A stretch of DNA of 64,000 nucleotides from Wurfbainia villosa (lineage: Eukaryota; Streptophyta; Magnoliopsida; Zingiberales; Zingiberaceae). A model generated the notes under the pieces. The model saw only the letters and a program-made list of their open reading frames with translations, made no database searches and had not been told where the DNA came from. How positions within the stretch are numbered: the first letter of the stretch is position 1; each line of letters opens with the position of its first letter. The DNA is taken from positions 50,524,335 through 50,588,334 of the forward strand of contig CM046003.1 of NCBI GenBank assembly GCA_025175895.1, given 5' to 3'. The position numbers and the translations under genes are program-made. This document shows positions 36,252 through 48,424 of the stretch, piece after piece.

Positions 36252-38302
36252 GGTTGCTATGATAGAAAGATGTCGCTAGGATGGAAGGAATTCAAGAACT
36301 ATTTGAAGCACAAAAGAAAGGAGATGAACATCAAGGAACTCATCATTCGACCTCGGATTGAGGAAAATAATAGGAGTTCCAAGAAACGATTATTCACTCA
36401 GGCTACTGGTAAAGCCAACATGGTTGAGCACGGTGAAAACTTAAAGCGGATGAAATCAAAGTCTTCTAAACTGGAACCCAAGGGAGGCATCAGCAAGAAG
36501 AAGTTTGCTGGGAAATGCTTCAACTATGACCGTGTAGGTCATAAGTCTTCGAAGTGCAGGAAGCCGAAAAAGAAGAAGCAAGAGACCAACCTAAACGAGG
36601 TGGAAGCCCTTTGTGCGGTGATCTCTGAACTGAACTTGATAGGTTCAAACCCCCGATAATGGTGGATAGATACTGGAGCCACTAGACATGTTTGCTGCAA
36701 TAAAGAGTTCCTCCACAACTTTGAAGAAGTTCGAGATGGAGATAAGCTATATATGGGGAACTCAACAACCTCGGAGATCAAAGGTCGTGGAAAGATGGTG
36801 CTAAAGATAACCTCTGGAAAGGAACTAACTTTGAACAATGTATTATTTGTTCTGGATATTCGTAAGAATTTGGTGTCCGGATCTCTGTTAAGCAAGCATG
36901 AGTTTAGATTAGTTTTTGAGTCAGGCAGAGTTGTTCTATCTAAAAGTGGAATATTTGTAGGGAAGGGCTATGAGAGTGAGAGACTCTTTAAACTCAGTGT
37001 AATAGTCATTAGGCCTAAATCAATAAAACTGAAAGTTTTTCTACTTATGTGCTTGATTCTTCTGTGTTGTTGCATAGTAGATTAGGACATGTTAACTATG
37101 ATTCGTAACGTAGACTAATTAATATGCAGAACATACCTACATTCCAAATTGACTCAAAACACAAATGCGAAATATGTGTAGAAGCCAAATTGACGAGGTT
37201 ATCCTTTCAACATGTTGAAAGAAGCAGTGAGCCACTCGACCCAATCCACATTGACGTATGCAACCTAAAGGGGGCACCGACACATGGTGGGAATAAGTAC
37301 TTCATCACTTTTATTGATGATAATACAAAATATTATTTTGTGTATCTTCTCAAGAGTAAGGATGAGGTTATTTGAGAAATTTTTTCTCTATAAGAATGAG
37401 GTGGAAAACCAACCTAATAATGTGGTGAGAAGTGATCGAGGTTTGAATATATTTCACCATTCACTGAATTTTGTGTTGAACAAGGAATCAAGCACAAACC
37501 AACAACACCATATACTCCACAACAAAATGAGGTTATAGAGAGGAAAAAATGAACTTTAAAAGAGATGATGAATGCTCTTTTATTAAATTCTGTGTCGCTA
37601 GAAATTTTTTGGAGGGAAGCTGTGCTAACAACCAATTACCTTTTAAATAAGGTACCCCGAAAAAATATAGAAGAAAGCCCTTATGAGCTTTGGAGGGGTA
37701 GAAAGTCATCCTACAAATACTTGCGAGTGTGGGGTGTCTTGCGAAAGTTTTGGTTCATAATCCTAAAAAGATAAAAATATGACCAAAGACTGTTGATTAC
37801 ATATTTATTGGATATGCGCATAATAGCATTGCCTATAGGTTCCTTGTGCATGAGTCTTAAATTCCAGAGATACACAAGAACTCGATTATTTAATCGAGAA
37901 ATGCTTCGCTCTTTGAGAATGAGTTTCCGTATAAGACCTGGGAGGATGCTAGCTCCTCAAAACGGGCATATGAAACACAAGAGGAAGAAGAAGATGGTGA
38001 ACCAATTAAGAGCGAGATCAGACGAAGTAAGAGAGCTCGAGTACAAAAATCCTAGGGATTGGATTTTATCACTTTAATGTTGAAAAGTGAACTCCAAAGT
38101 TACTTAGAGGCTATAAACTCGTCTGATAGACCTTAATGGAAGGAGGCTATTACATCTGAGATTACTTCAATCCTACAAAATCATACTTGGGAGCTATTGA
38201 CCTTCCTCCTAGGAGTAAGGCATTAGACTGCATGTGAATTTTTAAAAACAAAATAAAATTAGATGGAATGATAAATAAGTTCGAGGCTAGGTTGGTAATT
38301 AA
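36252..38302 (+). pseudogene. Copia element H, 5' part of gag-pol (truncated)
   Basis: Begins in mid-gag with LGWKEFKNYLKHKRKEMNIK. The CCHC knuckle is damaged (CFNYDRVGHKSSKC, second Cys to Tyr, about 36515). A stop at 36657 precedes protease WWIDTGATRHVC (about 36660). Integrase is recognisable at about 37130-37770 (HIDVCNLKG, FITFIDDNTKYYFVYLLKSKD) but frameshifted, and the DRGGEY box is degraded to RSDRGLN. RT starts near 38210 and is cut at KFEARLV by solo LTR G1. The gag N-terminus, leader and 5' LTR are missing because the Tekay LTR end abuts it at 36251. It is a different Copia lineage from A, B and E. Confidence 0.88.
38298..38302. repeat. Target-site duplication ATTAA, left of G1
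   Basis: ATTAA directly before the solo LTR, repeated at 42103-42107. Confidence 0.92.
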
Positions 38303-39439
38303 TGTTGGAACTTCGGTGAGTGCTAGAGGGGGTGAATGACGCATTCGTTCGCTTAACCGAAATCATTCGTGTTTGCCTACAATACTTGTTATATGCAGCA
38401 GAATATAGAAATACAAAAGAAGACAAACACAAATACACAATCACACAAGATATAACATGGTTCGGAACCCTAGTTCCTACTCCACAGGTTGAGCTCAAAC
38501 GAGCCCTAGCGATGCCAAACACCACTAATCAACAAACTCCTTCTCGACAACACATCGGAGGTGGAGAAAACCTCTTACAAGCGATTACAAAAGTAATACG
38601 AAGTAATACAAGCAATTACAAATGAAATATAACAAAAGATGTAAAGAAAACTTTACAAAAACTCTTTTGAATGCTTGCTTGGTTGATCGCTTGAGCCGCA
38701 CTTGAAGACCCTGACTTGCACTAGCAAATTGCCTCAAATCGCCAAAGAAATCATTGCAAAAATCCTCCCCTTCGTTCTCCTTTTAAACCTGCAACTCGGG
38801 CTGATTTTCGTCTAGCAGTCGACTGCCATAAGGCCCTAGTCGACTGCTAACAGTGTCGTTATCTCACAACAACTTAATCCATATCAGCATTCCGGCCAAT
38901 GTATACATTGGCGCATTGATCGCCATTCCCGGTGATCCGCTGCTCAGTGCCAATGCTCGTGACTACCGAGCGTTCTACCCTCGCGACCAAACCAACAGCA
39001 GTCGACAGCCCTCCATGGTAGTCGACTGCTCAAGTGTAGTCGACTGTCATAATATGGATGTCGACTGCCAAGGCCATTTGCCAGCAATCAAATGTCAGTC
39101 GACTCACGATACCGATCGATCATAATCCCATCATTCGCTAAGTGTCGACTGATCGCTAAGTGTCGACTCGATACCAAATGTCAACACTTGACCACCGACC
39201 GTCCATAACCCCAATGATCGCTACACCTTAACCATGAGGTTTACCCCAAGTATGATGCCCTGATACTTGCTAGACCACCCTTAGCCTAGACCTAAGCTTT
39301 CTAGCCGCCTCTATTAGCCTCACGCCTATTGGATCCCTCCAAGTCATCCATGACTTATTCATCCATACGCTAGCCTTCAGGTGCTTTCATCGGCTATTGT
39401 CATGCAAAGCTGGTCTACACCGCCAAGGTACATTGGGCT

Positions 39440-39715
39440 TGTGCTGCTAAGACACACATTTGGATTTTACGTCGTCAACTATTGGACTTATGCTGCCAAG
39501 ACTCCACCCTTGGATTTTACGCCGCCAATATCAAACCTTGGACTTTCCATGCCAACTCCATGTTGGGCTTTCCAATTGCTAAGACTCAAACTTGGACTTT
39601 CCCTTGCCAAGACCCATGCTTGGACTTTCCATGCCAAGTACTCAAGACTCGGACTTTCCCATTGCCAAGACCCATGCTTGGACTTTCCATGCCAAGTGTC
39701 CCACTTGGACTTCTT
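39440..39715 (-). repeat. Short tandem units in U3 of G1
   Basis: Repeated TTGGACTTTCCATGCCAAG / TTGCCAAGACCCATGC words, spaced about 30-35 bp. Counterparts in G2 lie at about 56430-56620. Open frames here are repeat artefacts. Confidence 0.8.
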
Positions 39716-39743
39716 CATCATATGGTCAACCCCATGTCAACCA

Positions 39744-41988
39744 TATATGAGAGATGTCCTAAGGCAATCACCTTATGGTTGTACCATTTATTTGATAAAT
39801 AAAGATTCACTATTTGAGTATACATATTTTCATGTATTTGATTTGATCTTAAACTCATTTACTGAATGTCCGCAATACGATTCACAGCATGAGAGAATTT
39901 GTGATTGGATCACAACTAGTGAGTATCTCTACATGTGTAATTGTGATATATTGGAATTATCCCTAGTCGATGAATTGATAGATTCAGACGCATCGATTCT
40001 ATTGAGACTAGCACGAGGTATACTTTTTGGTTTATCCAAGCAGTTGTTTCTTACTGGCTAGTGACATTGGAATGTCCGAAGTTGATCGTGGATTCTAGTT
40101 ATGGTAATTAGTTCATTGGAGTGACCAACTGTAAGACTTCATATGGTTATCTGCATATATGGATATGTCAATGAAGTTCTTACAGTAGCTTAAATGCGAT
40201 GTTCCTTCGACTTGCGGTATTCAAGTCATCTTAGTCATGAATATTTATGCTTTGACATCTTAAGCAAACATCTTTGAGGAGATGTGGACCCGGGATGATT
40301 GGGTACAAGTCGAAGTGGTCGAAGGTGTTTGAATAACCTACAGAGGATTCATCGCTCCTTGCGAGGAGATGTATACCCTACGGCTTCTCGTCGGATTGTT
40401 ACTAAAGTCTTTGGCTAAAGCATTACATGTTTAGAGTATGGTACTCTTGGATACATGTGCAGTAACTAGAATCCGAAGGACGAGGAAGTAATACTTGGAC
40501 TAGGTGTGACATAGTCAGCCTAGTGGGGACTAACATAATAGACCATGTCCTGAACCAAGTGGGTATAAGATGAGTGAAAGGAATGGGGCGCGATTCATTA
40601 TAGTTGCTGAAGGATTTCAGAAAAGGTTATGGGATCAACCGTTGATTTTTTGATTAATTGAGGATCATGATGTACTACTAGGTGTCACTCGTGATCACTC
40701 TATAATCAATGGTTAATTATAGACGACCAACATAAATCGGAAACCTATTTGGTCACACACACAACGAGTGTAATCCGAAAGATTTAAAACGAGTTTGAGA
40801 ATAGAATTCTCAGATCGAGAGAGACTAGGTTTGGTTGGACCAAACAAAGAGTGAGTATGAAATAGTTTCAGTCGCATCGGAAGCCTGGATGGGACGTGTA
40901 TTTTGAAGATATGATGGATGAACCAAATTGGTTTGATTCTAATCCAATGGTGGAAAATAAACCAAAGTGGTTTGGTTTGTTTTAAACGAATGAACCAAAG
41001 TTGGTTCGGTTCATTTTAACTTACAATAGACCAACGCGGTTTGGTTTATTTTAACTTAAGTTATTGGAGCGGGTTAACAGGTTTTGATTATGAACCAAAA
41101 ATCGTTAGGAGAATGTGTTCTCTATAAAAACACGACTTAAGGGTTTTTTGTGGAGAATTAATTGGTTCAAGGGTTTTGGAAACCCTAGCCTCCTTTCCTT
41201 CTTCTCCTCCTTCTTGCCGCCTAAGCTAAGGTGGTTGTCGCCCACCTTTGTGTCATCGCCGCCCATTGGAGCTGTTGCCTCTCCTCGCCGCCTGCCATCC
41301 ACTAGCTGTCGGTGTCCCTTGGGCCACCCTCAGCCGTCGGCCAACCTCCCTTGGCCGCCGACGACTAAGGAGTAACCGGCCAAGCCTTTGGTCGGCCCCT
41401 TCTTCCTCCACAACAAGCTGTCCAGTTTTGGACAGCTTGATCTCCTTCATGTGGAGAGGTTATTTGATCGGTGTTTTGTGCTTCGACAGTGGTCTACTTG
41501 CCGTGGATTGGATCTCTAGCAATCCTCATAGGTGGAGGGTTAAGTTTTCGTCAAACGGTTGACGAAAATCGCTTCCGACAAGCGAATTTGTGAAACTCAT
41601 TTTGGGATCCGAATTTATTCCGTATTGTGATCGTCTCTCAGATCACAACGTCTTCAACTCGAGGCTAGTGACTTTTGCAAAGACGAGGCTTGTGGCTTTG
41701 TGAAGCTATCCCGACGATACTCAGCGTGGATACGGATAGAGGCGATTCAAGCGAGGGTCGCTACGGTTGATGTCATTCCCGCTACACGTGATCCATTAGG
41801 TATACCTAGTATAAGTTTTCTTTTATTACAAAATTTAAATAGCGATTATGTCTATACGTTGTATCTTGCATACGTGTGATGTGTGTGTTATAATAAATTA
41901 GATTTATTGCTTTTATTGCTTCTGCTGTGTGCATATTTACGAAACGTGTTCGAACACACACTCGCCGTGGTGCCAGGGAAACCCAACA
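39744..41988 (+). repeat. Solo LTR F of the E family, nested in G1
   Basis: Plus-strand copy of the E-type LTR (compare 9044-11242 and 33710-35901 reversed): TATGAGAGATGTCCTAAGG at the start, CTCGCCGTGGTGCC...CCCAACA at the end. The first about ten terminal bases are missing or altered. AACCAT at 39739-39744 and 41989-41994 is the likely target duplication. No primer-binding site or coding region follows. It is more diverged from the E LTRs than they are from each other. Confidence 0.88.
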
Positions 41989-42102
41989 AACCATACAGTC
42001 AACCCATTGTCAAACAATGGTCAACTCATCATCAAACATCAAAACACTACTCGAGTTAAACTCAAGTCTGGTCAATCATGACTTGGGCTGATTGCACCAA
42101 CA

Positions 42103-42107
42103 ATTAA
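42103..42107. repeat. Target-site duplication ATTAA, right of G1
   Basis: Pairs with 38298-38302; H RT codons resume here with KGYQQREGINYF. Confidence 0.92.
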
Positions 42108-43500
42108 GGGTTACCAACAGCGTGAAGGCATAAACTATTTTGATATCTATGCCCCAGTATCGAGAATAACATCCATCAGGGTATTACTAGCGATTGCCAC
42201 TCTATGGAATCTAAAAGTGCATCAAATGGAGGTGAGGACCACTTTTCTAAATGGGGATTTAGAAGAGGAGATCTGCAAGAGCAATCGGAAGAGTTTTCTG
42301 CTCATAGGTAGGAAAATAAGGTTTGTAGATTGATCAAGTCATTGTATGGCTTAAAACAAGCTCTAAAGCAGTGGCATGAAAAATTTGATAATGTCATGCT
42401 AGATAGTGGATTTAAAATCAATGAGAGTGATAAATGTATCTATAGTAAAGACACGAAAGATGATTTAATCATCTTATGTCTTTATGTAGATGACATTCTT
42501 ATTATTGGAAATAATAATAAGATAATTAAATCCACTAACGGAATGTTGAATTCAAGATTCGATATGAAAAACATGAGTCTTGCCGATATGATACTGGGAA
42601 TTAAGATTCTTAGAATATCGGAAGGACTTGTTTTAAGTCAGTCTCATTATGTGGATAAGATTCTTGAAAGATTCAACAACAAAGACACTGTATTAGCTCG
42701 AACTCTGATAGACATGAGTGAGTCAACATCTATTGAAAAATCAAGGAGAGGGTATCTCTCAAATAGAGTACTCCAGGGTTTTTGGAAGTCTGATGTACTT
42801 AATGAGTTGTACACAACCAAACTTAGCCTATACAGTGAGTAAATTGAGCAGATTCACGAGTAATCTTGATGTTGAACACTGAAAAGGAATAACTAGAGTA
42901 CTAAGGTATCTACGTTATACTCGTAATCATGGACTGCACTATACAAGATATTCATCAATCATCGAATGATACAACGATGCTAATTGGATTTTTGAAGTGA
43001 AAGACTCGAAGTATACAAGTGGATATTTATTCACTTTAGCAGGTGCAACTATATCGTGGAAATCTTCTAAGCAAACCATAATAATTAGATCCACAATGGA
43101 ATATGAGTTTGTAGCACTTAACAAGTATGGTGAAGAGGCTGAATGGTTATGACAATTCTTAGAAGATGTTCCAAGATAGATGGAACTCGTGTCGACAATC
43201 TGCATACATTATGACAGTCAGTTAGCGATTGGATGGGCACCGAGCCATTTATATAATGGTAAGTCTAGACATATGCGTCGTAAACATAACACCATTAGAT
43301 AACTTCTCTCAACAAAAATTATCATGATTGACTATGTGAATTCAAAGGATAATTTAGCGGATCCACTAACCAAAGGATTAAATCGAGAATTAGTTGCAAA
43401 CTCATCATTGAGGATGGGTTTGATGTCAATTAGAAATGTTAGTGCAAAAGAAATCCAACCTATGCAGACTGAATATCTCAAGAACTATACTAACTAAGTA
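42108..43500 (+). pseudogene. Copia element H, RT and RNase H part
   Basis: RT resumes immediately after G1 with REGINYFDIYAPVSRI, FLNGDLEEEI, then SLYGLKQALKQWHEKFDNVM (about 42333) and an intact active site LYVDDILIIGNN (about 42479). A frame change near 42760 breaks the connection region. RNase H (about 42960-43400) has STMEYEFVALNK, stop codons (for example about 43150) and the conserved tail ADPLTKGLNRELV (about 43357). It is a damaged pseudogene despite the intact YVDD box. Confidence 0.9.
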
Positions 43501-43902
43501 AGCTCACTGTGGGGATATGACCCAATGGAATAGTGAAAGGATGAAGGTTAGGCACATGACTTTTAATGATCTAGAAGAGTAGAATCAATTGTGTGAGAAA
43601 AAAGTGGGGTCATTTTGAAGAGAATTGGAGGCATAATTCTTAAACCTTCTCACATAACCAGGCATGTTCATGGCCAAGAACGAACACACTCATGAGAATT
43701 GTACTATATCAGGGTAAGTCCATAGTAAAATATGATAATACTTACATAAACGATTGACTAATTCAAAGACATTGCGTCTACTAATCAACCAGTAAGTAGA
43801 CATATTTCACAAGGGATAGTTCAAAGGGTAAAATCTACCTGTCCTATATTGGACTTAACTACAAAAAACTATCACAAATTTGTCTCCATTCATATGGGGG
43901 AT
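43501..43902 (+). other. 3' untranslated region and polypurine tract of H
   Basis: Non-coding tract after the pol stop, ending in CATATGGGGGAT (43891-43902), the polypurine tract. Confidence 0.78.
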
Positions 43903-44400
43903 TGTTGGAAGTTTGAATGGAAACGAAAGATGAGAAGATTCACAAGTGTGTAACATATGCTTTAATGCATCAATTAATGGCTCAGAAGAAATGGCTAAGC
44001 TGCAGCTAACATCTATCGTTTCTCAATCAAATTTTAAAGACTTGGGTCGTTTCTCGATCAAGTTTTAAAGACTAGAGCGAAACGGTCGATCAGTTACAGA
44101 CATTTCAAAACCTAGCTTTTATTTGTCATTAAAGATGAGCCAGAGGATACCTATATAAGTAGGTTGTAACTCTGTATGGAAAGAAGAGAGGGAGTGAAAT
44201 CGCGAGATCTTCTTGTTCTTGTAGTAGCCTTCAGGTGGGAGATCAATTCACCGTGACAATCAGTGCTTGATTGTGGTACAGTTCCGTCGTTGTATCTTGG
44301 GAGATAGGCATCCGACGAAACCTCGAAAGCACAACTGGAGATGAACGAATATGTTTTAAGGACACTATGAATACACAGGCCTCGAAACTTTTTATTTTGG
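43903..44400 (+). repeat. 3' LTR of element H (right end uncertain)
   Basis: Starts TGTTGGAAGTTTGAATGG after the polypurine tract. A TATA-like CCTATATAAG is near 44149. A short duplication (ATCAAATTTTAAAGACT / ATCAAGTTTTAAAGACT) lies at about 44025-44075. No second LTR is in the window, so the right border is a guess. Confidence 0.62.
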
Positions 44401-44639
44401 TACATCAAGAAGAAGACGAACAATGTCCCGCGCTCCGCTTCCCACCGATTCCCATGCAACAAACTGTCGGCATCATAGAGGACGACTTCTCCTACTCAAC
44501 TCGACACCCAAGCGAGCCTCGACAGAAGGTTTCTCCTACTCGGCTCAGAGGCCTTTCCCGGGTAGCAACAATGTTCCCCGAGCACTTACAGTTCTCAACA
44601 TCGGCGACTCTCTGCTTCCCACTTGGTGTTCAAGTTTCT

Positions 44640-44950
44640 CATTTGGGCGACAGTTTTCGAGCACCCGCAAGTGCTCAGCCTCGACCTCCCCTTCTCTTAC
44701 GCGACTCGGCTGCACTTCCCGAGCACACATAGTGCTCGGACTCGGCTCAACTGCACTTCCCGAGCACCTACAGTGCTAATACCCGGCTCGGCTGCACTTC
44801 CCAAGCACCTTCATGCTCAGACTCGACTCGACAGTACTTCCCGAGCACCTATAGTGCTCAGACTCGACTCCACAGCACTTCATGAGCACCTAAAGTGTTC
44901 AGATTCGGCTCAGTGATAAATCCCGAGCACATCTCCTATTTCCGAGCTTC
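44640..44950 (+). repeat. 41-bp minisatellite of GAGCAC...GTGCTC hairpins
   Basis: GAGCAC or a one-base variant recurs at 44721, 44762, 44803, 44843, 44884 and 44925, a period of 41 bp. Most units read GAGCACCTATAGTGCTC, a short imperfect palindrome, followed by ACTCGGCTC-type spacer and CACTTCCC. Looser copies lie at 44580 and 44659. Open frames across 44270-44916 are repeat artefacts. Confidence 0.88.
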
Positions 44951-46656
44951 TCTTGGTGCTCGGCTCTATAGTGCTTGACTCTACCGTGTTCGGCTTAGCG
45001 GTACTCAATTTCTTTGATTTTTCCAATCATATCCAAGCCTTTGTAGTGTTCAGTGTCATCTCAACATAAGATAAGCCTTTGGATTTTCTTTTTTTATTTC
45101 CTCCAGTTTAATTAGAAAGGTATCTTTGTAATATAAATTTCACAGTCGACTTTAGATATTTTACTTATGATTCTCAACAAAAGACTTTGTTTCAACTCGA
45201 GTTGATTGAATAACTTGAGTCAAGTGGATATTTGATTGTTGAAACAACCCACTCTCTACTTGAATTGAGTTAATTGAAAATAATTTGAATCGATAGACAA
45301 ATGAATTATTTGGAGGATAAGAATTATTGTAACCATCATCTGAGTCGATTGAATTGAATTTAAATTGACTAGATATATTTTGAGGCAACTAAAATCACTA
45401 TTCGCATGCATATAAGTTTATGATTTTATCTAGTTGTTGACTGCCAAATGTTAAATTAATTGGAATGAATCTCAATCACCTGAAAATATTTAAAATCAAT
45501 TGAAGATAGTTGTTGGAAGATAAGGCTTCAATAAACAATGTTTAGAAAGTAACAAAGTAAAAGGGTAAAGCTTATCAAATCTCAGCTTGAAAACTATAAA
45601 TAATAGAGGGGCAAAGGAAGCTCGTCAACAACAAATTCTACAATAATTCTATTGATAAAATTCTCCTTGTTTTATTTATTTTTTAAAACCCTATGTTCGT
45701 TCAAACTTCAAGAATTTAAGATTTCTATCTTTAATTCCATACAAATTTTCATTTTTCTACAAGGATTTTTCACGTATTTAATTTTTTAACGTTGTAAAAG
45801 GAAATAAAATGTACAAGTTTTCTCTATTCTTTTTTTTTTTTTATTTACATCAGGTATCAAGTATGATTTTTCTTCCCTATTAGTCTTGATGGTCAGCTGG
45901 CACGATTCCACGACGAGCGCCACCAACTGACGAAGCTGAAACAGAGTAGTGCAGAGTCAGTACACGTTGGGAACCCGTGTTATACCAAAAGGTCAACCAC
46001 GCTGAGACGGGACATTGAGCACCGACACTCGCACAACGCGCGTTGTTTATAAATGGAATCGATCTCTGGAAGCGTAGAAGAGAACCTCATGATTAACCGT
46101 GCTGCATCATGTCAGACAAGTTTTCTCTACTCTTGAATGAGAATAAAATAGTGAAAAATTTTAAGGAGCAACTCATCTAATGAGTCATTAGTATTGTTTT
46201 TTTGTTTGAGCTTTTTTGTTTCTTCACCACTATTTATATTTGTGACTCTTAATTTAAGTTTTGCATTCGAACTTTTTTTTTATTTTTTATTTTTGTCTAC
46301 TCATCCCCTCTAACCGCTTTTTTTAATCCTACAACTGTAACCTTTAATTTTTTTCGTGTAGATGTCTATTAAAGTGCCCACTCGATCAAGAAAGTGTTTT
46401 AGATGGTAGTTGATGAATAAGATTGATCTCAAGTAAAGTCGAGATCCTTGAGATTCAGTCAACTGAAGGTTTCTCTTACGTGATTAGACAATTGACTCAA
46501 CTAAGTAGTTGATTATAGACATTTACTAGTGAATAGAAGAGCTCTGTTATGGCTAGAGTCGACTAAAATAAATTCAATTGACTCAGGTGATTTGAATCAA
46601 TTAGATAGTTGATTACTAGAAATAGGTTATTATATATTTAAATTAAATAGACTGAG
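44951..46656. other. AT-rich repeat debris, no gene seen
   Basis: Low-complexity sequence with recurring AATTGA/GTTGATT words and poly-T tracts (about 45830). No domain, LTR border or RNA gene could be supported. Confidence 0.6.
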
Positions 46657-47155
46657 TGTGTAGGATTTTATAAAAGGTTGGAACCGTCAATTGGTCTTTA
46701 TCAGTCTGTTCCACGATTATTGTGAGGGAGATAAATCATGGAGGAATTTTGACTTTGACGTGATTAGTCAGGACAGAGGAGAGTCATCTAAGCTTAGGAA
46801 GAGGTTTTAGACCCTCCTCCGAAATCGATCTGTGTTGATTTCGCAAGTGTCGTCCTGTCCCAGCCAACACGCCATCTCTGTGAGGATGACTAAGTATGTA
46901 GGATTCGTAAAAATATTGGAATCCGCCAACCTAGCGGCCCTACCAATCTTTTCCACGTCCACTGTGAGGGAGGTAAATAACGGAAGATCCTATGAGCCTT
47001 GACGTGATGGTCAAGATACGTAGGGGTCATCCCAAGACACGTAGAATCTACTGAATCTAGAAAAAAATTTTAGATCTTCTTCGAAATCAAACATTATATC
47101 TGTAAATTCCACCATATTTTAGCCACCACGTCATTCCAGTGGGGGCGGCTAAGCG
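46657..47155. repeat. Two diverged tandem units of about 240-260 bp
   Basis: Units start at GTGTAGGATT (46657) and TATGTAGGATT (about 46894). Each carries TTCCACG...GTGAGGGAG, GACGTGAT, GAGTCATC/GGGTCATCC, TTTTAGA and CCACGTCAT/ACACGCCAT blocks in the same order. A third GTGTAGGATT begins at 47155. Function unknown. Confidence 0.75.
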
Positions 47156-48394
47156 TGTAGGATTGAAATAGACACTGGAGGAGGGAGAGACGAATAGTAT
47201 CTTAATAATTTTTAAATAATTTTTTTGGTACAATAATAGTTAAATAAAGTAGCAGAAAAATAAAAAAGAGAATCAATTTACATGGGCATAGCCCCAGACT
47301 GCTACTCTACGACGTATTGATTCGTTAGATGAATCATCCTCGAAAACCCCTCTATTTTTCTCTTTTCTAAAACCTTTTAAAGGCTACAAACTTTTACAAT
47401 ATTTGGCAAAATATAAAATAAAAATTAATAGTATAGATGCTAAGCAGTAAGAAAATAATAGCTCAAATAAAGAATTCTAAGTGATATCGAACCATTGGAA
47501 TTTTACTACAAAGTTTTGGAGCATAGACCTGCTTCGTTGTTGAACTTTCTGCATATTTTTGGAGTATTTTCTGGTGATTTTCTTTGAATTTTCTTGTTAC
47601 AAAATGTCTTCGTCTCTTTTTATAGTTACTGTTCGAGGTCCTCTGGTCACTTGGAGCAGCATCTGGTCGCCTGGAACTAGTTATTTTGATTTGCTTCAAG
47701 TTCGAAACTTATCCTAATGCTCTGTGTACCTGGAAGAGCCTCCGATCACTCAAAGTTCAGTCGCCTGGAAGGACTTTTAATCGCTTGGACTCTATTCTTT
47801 TCATTTATCAAGCACCCAATGCTTATCATTTTCCTTAGGTAACCTACAATTTCATCGGGTTGCACAGATTTTGATTGCCTGGAAGTGGTTTGGTCACTTA
47901 GAATAAACTATTACCAAAGTTTTACTAGATTGAATCTTATCTGATTAACTCTTATTCTGGTTGCTGATACAACTTCTGGTCGCTTAAACTTTTGGTCAGA
48001 GCCAGACTTATTGGGGCGACAGAGTCCAAAATTTTTTAATATTATTTGAGCCTTTATATAAGGTGCAAAAAAATTTTTATATCAAAATTAATCAGAAATA
48101 AAATTCAATTATCAAAATCTTATCTAGGACCTTAGAATAAGTTGGGTCAGCTCTGCTTCGTCGACCTAAAACCCTTCCAATGTTTCAGAAGTTAATTTTT
48201 CTTACGTCAACACTTTGACTTTGAAATTACTATTGATTTCCTGGGCAAGTCAACCGCCTAGTTTTACAAAGACAACCCACGCCTTACATACAACGACTCT
48301 CTCATAGCCTTCTTTGCCAAAAAGTTTTCTCCTGGACTTATCTTGCTCGATCACAACTTACTTTGCTTGGAGTCTGGTTCTACTGACCCACTCA
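47156..48394. other. Unassigned repeat debris
   Basis: Around 47160-47210 GGAGGAGGGAGAGACGAATAG resembles the reversed 3' end of Sirevirus-type LTRs. TCGCCTGGAA / GGTCACTTGG words recur from 47640 to 47990. It may be a very old LTR; no borders or coding motifs. Confidence 0.35.
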
Positions 48395-48415
48395 TGTTGG
48401 ATCATTAATTTAATG

Positions 48416-48424
48416 TTGAACTTA
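48416..48424. repeat. 9-bp target duplication TTGAACTTA, left
   Basis: Perfect match to 49060-49068 on the other side of the foldback element. Confidence 0.9.

Larger units (their letters stand above)
38303..42102 (-). repeat. Solo Sirevirus-like LTR G1, interrupted by F
   Basis: Minus-strand LTR: the right end reads TGTTGGTGCAATCAGCCCAA on the minus strand and the left end is CCAACA. It aligns with G2 (56330-57805). Without F it is about 1.55 kb. It has GTCGACTG palindromes (38816 to about 39170) and an array of about 30-35-bp units of the CCATGCTTGGACTTTCC type at about 39440-39715. Flanking ATTAA duplications and no internal region show LTR-LTR recombination to a solo LTR. Confidence 0.92.

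Noticed and set aside
36159..36260. N-terminal extension of the H gag frame into 36159-36251
   Set aside because: These codons come from the Tekay LTR end that abuts H, not from gag.
39381..40061. 226-codon open frame
   Set aside because: It runs across solo LTR G1 repeats and into LTR F; repetitive composition and no domain.
44271..44916. Overlapping frames of 97-153 codons
   Set aside because: They cover the H LTR end and the 41-bp minisatellite; no start context or domain.
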